Below are positions 61,466-64,000 of a stretch of 64,000 bases of DNA, piece after piece. The stretch's first letter is position 1. Every line of letters begins with the position of its first letter. Made by a program: the position numbers and the translations under genes. Below the pieces are notes generated by a model, which worked only from the letters and a program-made list of their open reading frames with translations, ran no database searches and had not been told where the DNA came from. Origin of the DNA: Azolla caroliniana (taxonomy: Eukaryota; Polypodiophyta); the NCBI GenBank assembly GCA_043228905.1, contig JBHGNT010000011.1, positions 10,168,001 through 10,232,000 of the forward strand, given 5' to 3'.

Positions 61466-64000
61466 ATGAAAGTGGTAACATGGAATGTGAGAGGGGCATG
61501 TTCTCCTCATAAGAAGTATATATTATGGCAAACTTTGTTAAGTAAAGAATGGGATATATTATGTGTAGTTGAGCATAAGTGTCATGAGTTAGCAAGATCC
61601 ACAGTTCATTTGCGTGGATATTCATCATTCTATGTAGGAAATCTTAATAATCATTATTCAAGTGTGATATTAATTGTGCGGGATAAATATTATCCTCGGG
61701 TGGTGCATAATGATCCTTATGGTCGGTTTTTTGTTCTAGAAATCACTTTTTTTGGTGAGGTTGTGTGGGTGGTTGGGATTTATGCCCCTAACCAAGCCAC
61801 TCAACGTATTGCATTATGGGGCTCACTCTGTCAAACCCTATGTGTGGGCCGCCCAGGATTACTTATGGGTGATTTTAACATGTGTGTTGATGCATCTCAA
61901 TCTACGTTTGAACATTCAATAATGGATGATCCTGAGCAACTTGCTTGGGATTCATTGGCTATGGAGGTTCTGAAGTTGGATGTTTGGACATTGTTGCATG
62001 GGAATGATCTAGGTTTTACTTTCCAATCCGCTCAACATAGACAAACATGGAGTCAGTTAGATAGAATGTATGTGATGCACAATGATTCTTTTTTACCGAC
62101 ATCACTTCGTATGGCCGTTTTACAAGATGTAGGAACTTCATATCACTTTCCTATTTGTTTGGAGTTTTGTGGTCATGCAATTGACATGTATAAATCCTTA
62201 CTTGGAAAGCCTCCTTTACGCTTTACCTCTTCTCTTTTGCTTCAACCTCACTTTGATTCTATCATGGAGCAAATTTTGGTAAATTTTTCACAATAAGTGA
62301 ATCTTAAAGGAGTTAAAGCATGGGATATCACGTAAGAAATATTAAGATCATTCATCGTATGTATGGAGTAACTAATGCTCAACGAAGAAGAGGTATTCTT
62401 CTACAATTCTCACAAGTTCTCTATAGGTGTAATGTGTTATTGATGCGTTCACCATTAGATGAGGAACTCTTGGATATCCAGAGTCAATTGCATGTTATTA
62501 TTTCTCATGTGCAGTGCCAAAGTTATCGTTATGCGAAGATGCGACAATTGAGGGATGGGCTCATAGATAATCAATGTCAATCTCATTTGTTTTTCCAAGC
62601 GTTATATCCTACTTATACTCGATCTAATGTGGTACATGTGAAGCAAGGGGATGAATGGATAGTGGATCCTACTACAATAATTGCCATATGTGTTCATTAC
62701 TTTAAGGAGTTCATTGGCCCACAATTGTTAATGACAAATGAGGTGAGTAGAGCATGTCATGAGTTTTATGATGTGGTTGGATGTGTTGTGCATGACCTCA
62801 TTAGTCATGAATTGGATGCAGATTTCATTGAGGATGAGGTGGACATGGTTTTAAGGCATCTTCCTAGTGGTAAGAGCCCTAATTAGGATGACTTGACAAA
62901 TGAAGTTTTTAAGCGATATTCGAAAATTTTAAAGGGGCCCTTAACTTTGATGTTTCAACATTCTTCGGATTCTGGTTGTATGCCTCAGGCTTGGAAGGTT
63001 GGTCTAATTAAATTAGTTCCAAAGGTGGCATCTCCAAAGTCATTTCATCAATGAAGACTTATTTCTTTGATGGGGGGGTTGTATAAGATATTTATAAAGG
63101 TCTTGGCAAATAGATTACAAAAGTATTTGCCAAAGTTGATACATCCCGCCCAATATGGTTTTATTGCAGGTAGGAATATATTGCATAATGTGTTGAATGT
63201 TCAAATGGCCATGGATTATGCTCGAAACACTCATCAAGAATTGATTATGGTGCAATTAGATTTGGAGAAAGGTTATGATCATGTTAATTGGTCCTTTGTT
63301 TTTGGGTTAATGTATACAATGGGCTTTGGACCTCGTATGTCTCACCTCATATTTTTATTAGGACAAGATGCAGTGTCTTGAGTCATGCTTAATGGGGGAG
63401 TTACATCACATATTTCCCTTACAAGATCCGTTTGTCAAGGATGCCCTATTAGCCCATTGTTGTTTGCTATTGTTACTCATCCATTGTTAGTGATGCTATC
63501 AAGGCTTGCAACAAATGGTGATATTGTGGGTCTACACCTTCCGTCTGGAGGGCAACTAGTTGCACAAGCTTTGGTAGATGATTCTTTCATGTTTCTACAA
63601 GCCTCAAGAGAGAATCTTGAGAAGGGGATGCTTGTATGGAACCAATTTGCATTGGCTTCCGGATTACATATTAATTGGAGGAAGTCTAGTCTCATATCAT
63701 GTACTGAAAGGGAATTGGAATGTTTAGGATGGCAAGGATCCTTGGTGAAGAAAGGCTCTATTTTTCGACACTTGGGCTATCCATTAGGAATGAATGTTAC
63801 AAATGGTCAATTGATTGAATGGATGTCTAGTAAGTTGAGGGATAAGTTCATGTATTGGAAATCACAATCTTGACCATTTCATGTACGTTTGAAGGTTGTA
63901 CAATGTATTATGGAACCTATGATATTATATTACTTGCCATTGTTGCCATGGACAAAGAAGGCTTTGCATTCTCTTTTGCAACCTCTTCGATATTTGTTGT
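61466..64000 (+). pseudogene. LINE M ORF2: endonuclease and reverse transcriptase (partial)
   Basis: ATG at 61466 begins the endonuclease (MKVVTWNVRGACSPHKK). VVEHKCH, VVGIYAPN and LMGDFNMCVD near 61870 are present, but the C-terminal Ser-Asp-His is Ser-Tyr-His (GTSYHFPI near 62130), so nicking activity is probably lost. After a frameshift near 62300 the RT runs through PAQYGFIAGRNILHNVLN, VQLDLEKGYDHVNW near 63255, VCQGCPISPLLF near 63435 and ALVDDSFMF near 63570. Stops lie near 62884, 63051, 63379 and 63871. Block wording is that of plant L1-like LINEs. It continues past the window. Confidence 0.88.

Larger units (their letters stand above)
49903..64000 (+). mobile_element. L1-like LINE M, split by gypsy L and running off the window
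   Basis: ORF1 (49926-50629 and 60679-61451) and ORF2 (61466 to window end) of one plus-strand LINE. Reading from 50629 directly to 60679 restores the ORF1 frame. Its 5' edge lies at or near the copia G LTR end (49902). The 3' end is beyond 64000. Confidence 0.88.

Overview
This window is nuclear DNA from a land plant. The evidence is one intron-containing host gene, a complete 7-exon cytosolic-type histidyl-tRNA synthetase (29313-33737, + strand), surrounded by nested LTR retrotransposons with plant-type tRNA-iMet primer binding sites, chromodomain Ty3/gypsy elements and LINEs. I cannot name the species. The dense nesting points to a repeat-rich genome. No bacterial, viral or organellar gene cluster was seen.

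Layout. 1-1097: 5' end of a minus-strand Ty3/gypsy element (E) with its LTR, inserted in a decayed copia pol (F, 1098-2769). 2770-4650: decayed sequence with a hairpin, an AGCTA-rich minisatellite and an unrecognised broken ORF. 4655-25697: a broken chromodomain gypsy (B, minus) cut by two copia insertions. Copia A (6367-17661, minus) lies in the B integrase and itself carries gypsy C (11976-17619, minus) in its 5' LTR. Copia D (18143-24102, plus) lies just upstream of the integrase zinc finger. Matching 5-bp target duplications are readable for A, C and D. 25700-28800: a rearranged non-LTR element (minus) with an inverted copy of part of its own ORF1. 29000-33737: the HisRS gene with a microsatellite-rich leader. 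33738-36277: no gene seen. 36278-40823: two decayed copia elements (K minus, J plus). 40824-44539: copia I, whose LTR carries a hAT-like MITE, then a gypsy scrap and a minus-strand copia LTR (N). 44540-49902: copia G, interrupted by a probable solo gypsy LTR. 49903-64000: an L1-like LINE (M) whose ORF1 is split by a complete 10-kb gypsy element (L, 50630-60673, target duplication CATGC).

How it fits together. Almost all coding sequence belongs to transposable elements, most broken by in-frame stops that look like C-to-T changes (CAG to TAG, CGA to TGA), and several carry lost catalytic residues. Three features look unusual. Gypsy L (sister to E) has a roughly 2.8-kb sense-strand extra reading region between integrase and 3' LTR, encoding a coiled-coil protein with a Q/P/E-rich tail and no visible membrane segment. 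The copia family A/D/G carries a module of about 520 bp between two copies of the polypurine tract, and a palindrome just upstream of the LTR TATA box. The LTRs of gypsy B and C, and a solo LTR, all begin with an antisense tRNA-gene-like block. The only feature likely to serve the host is the HisRS gene, which charges tRNA-His for cytosolic translation.
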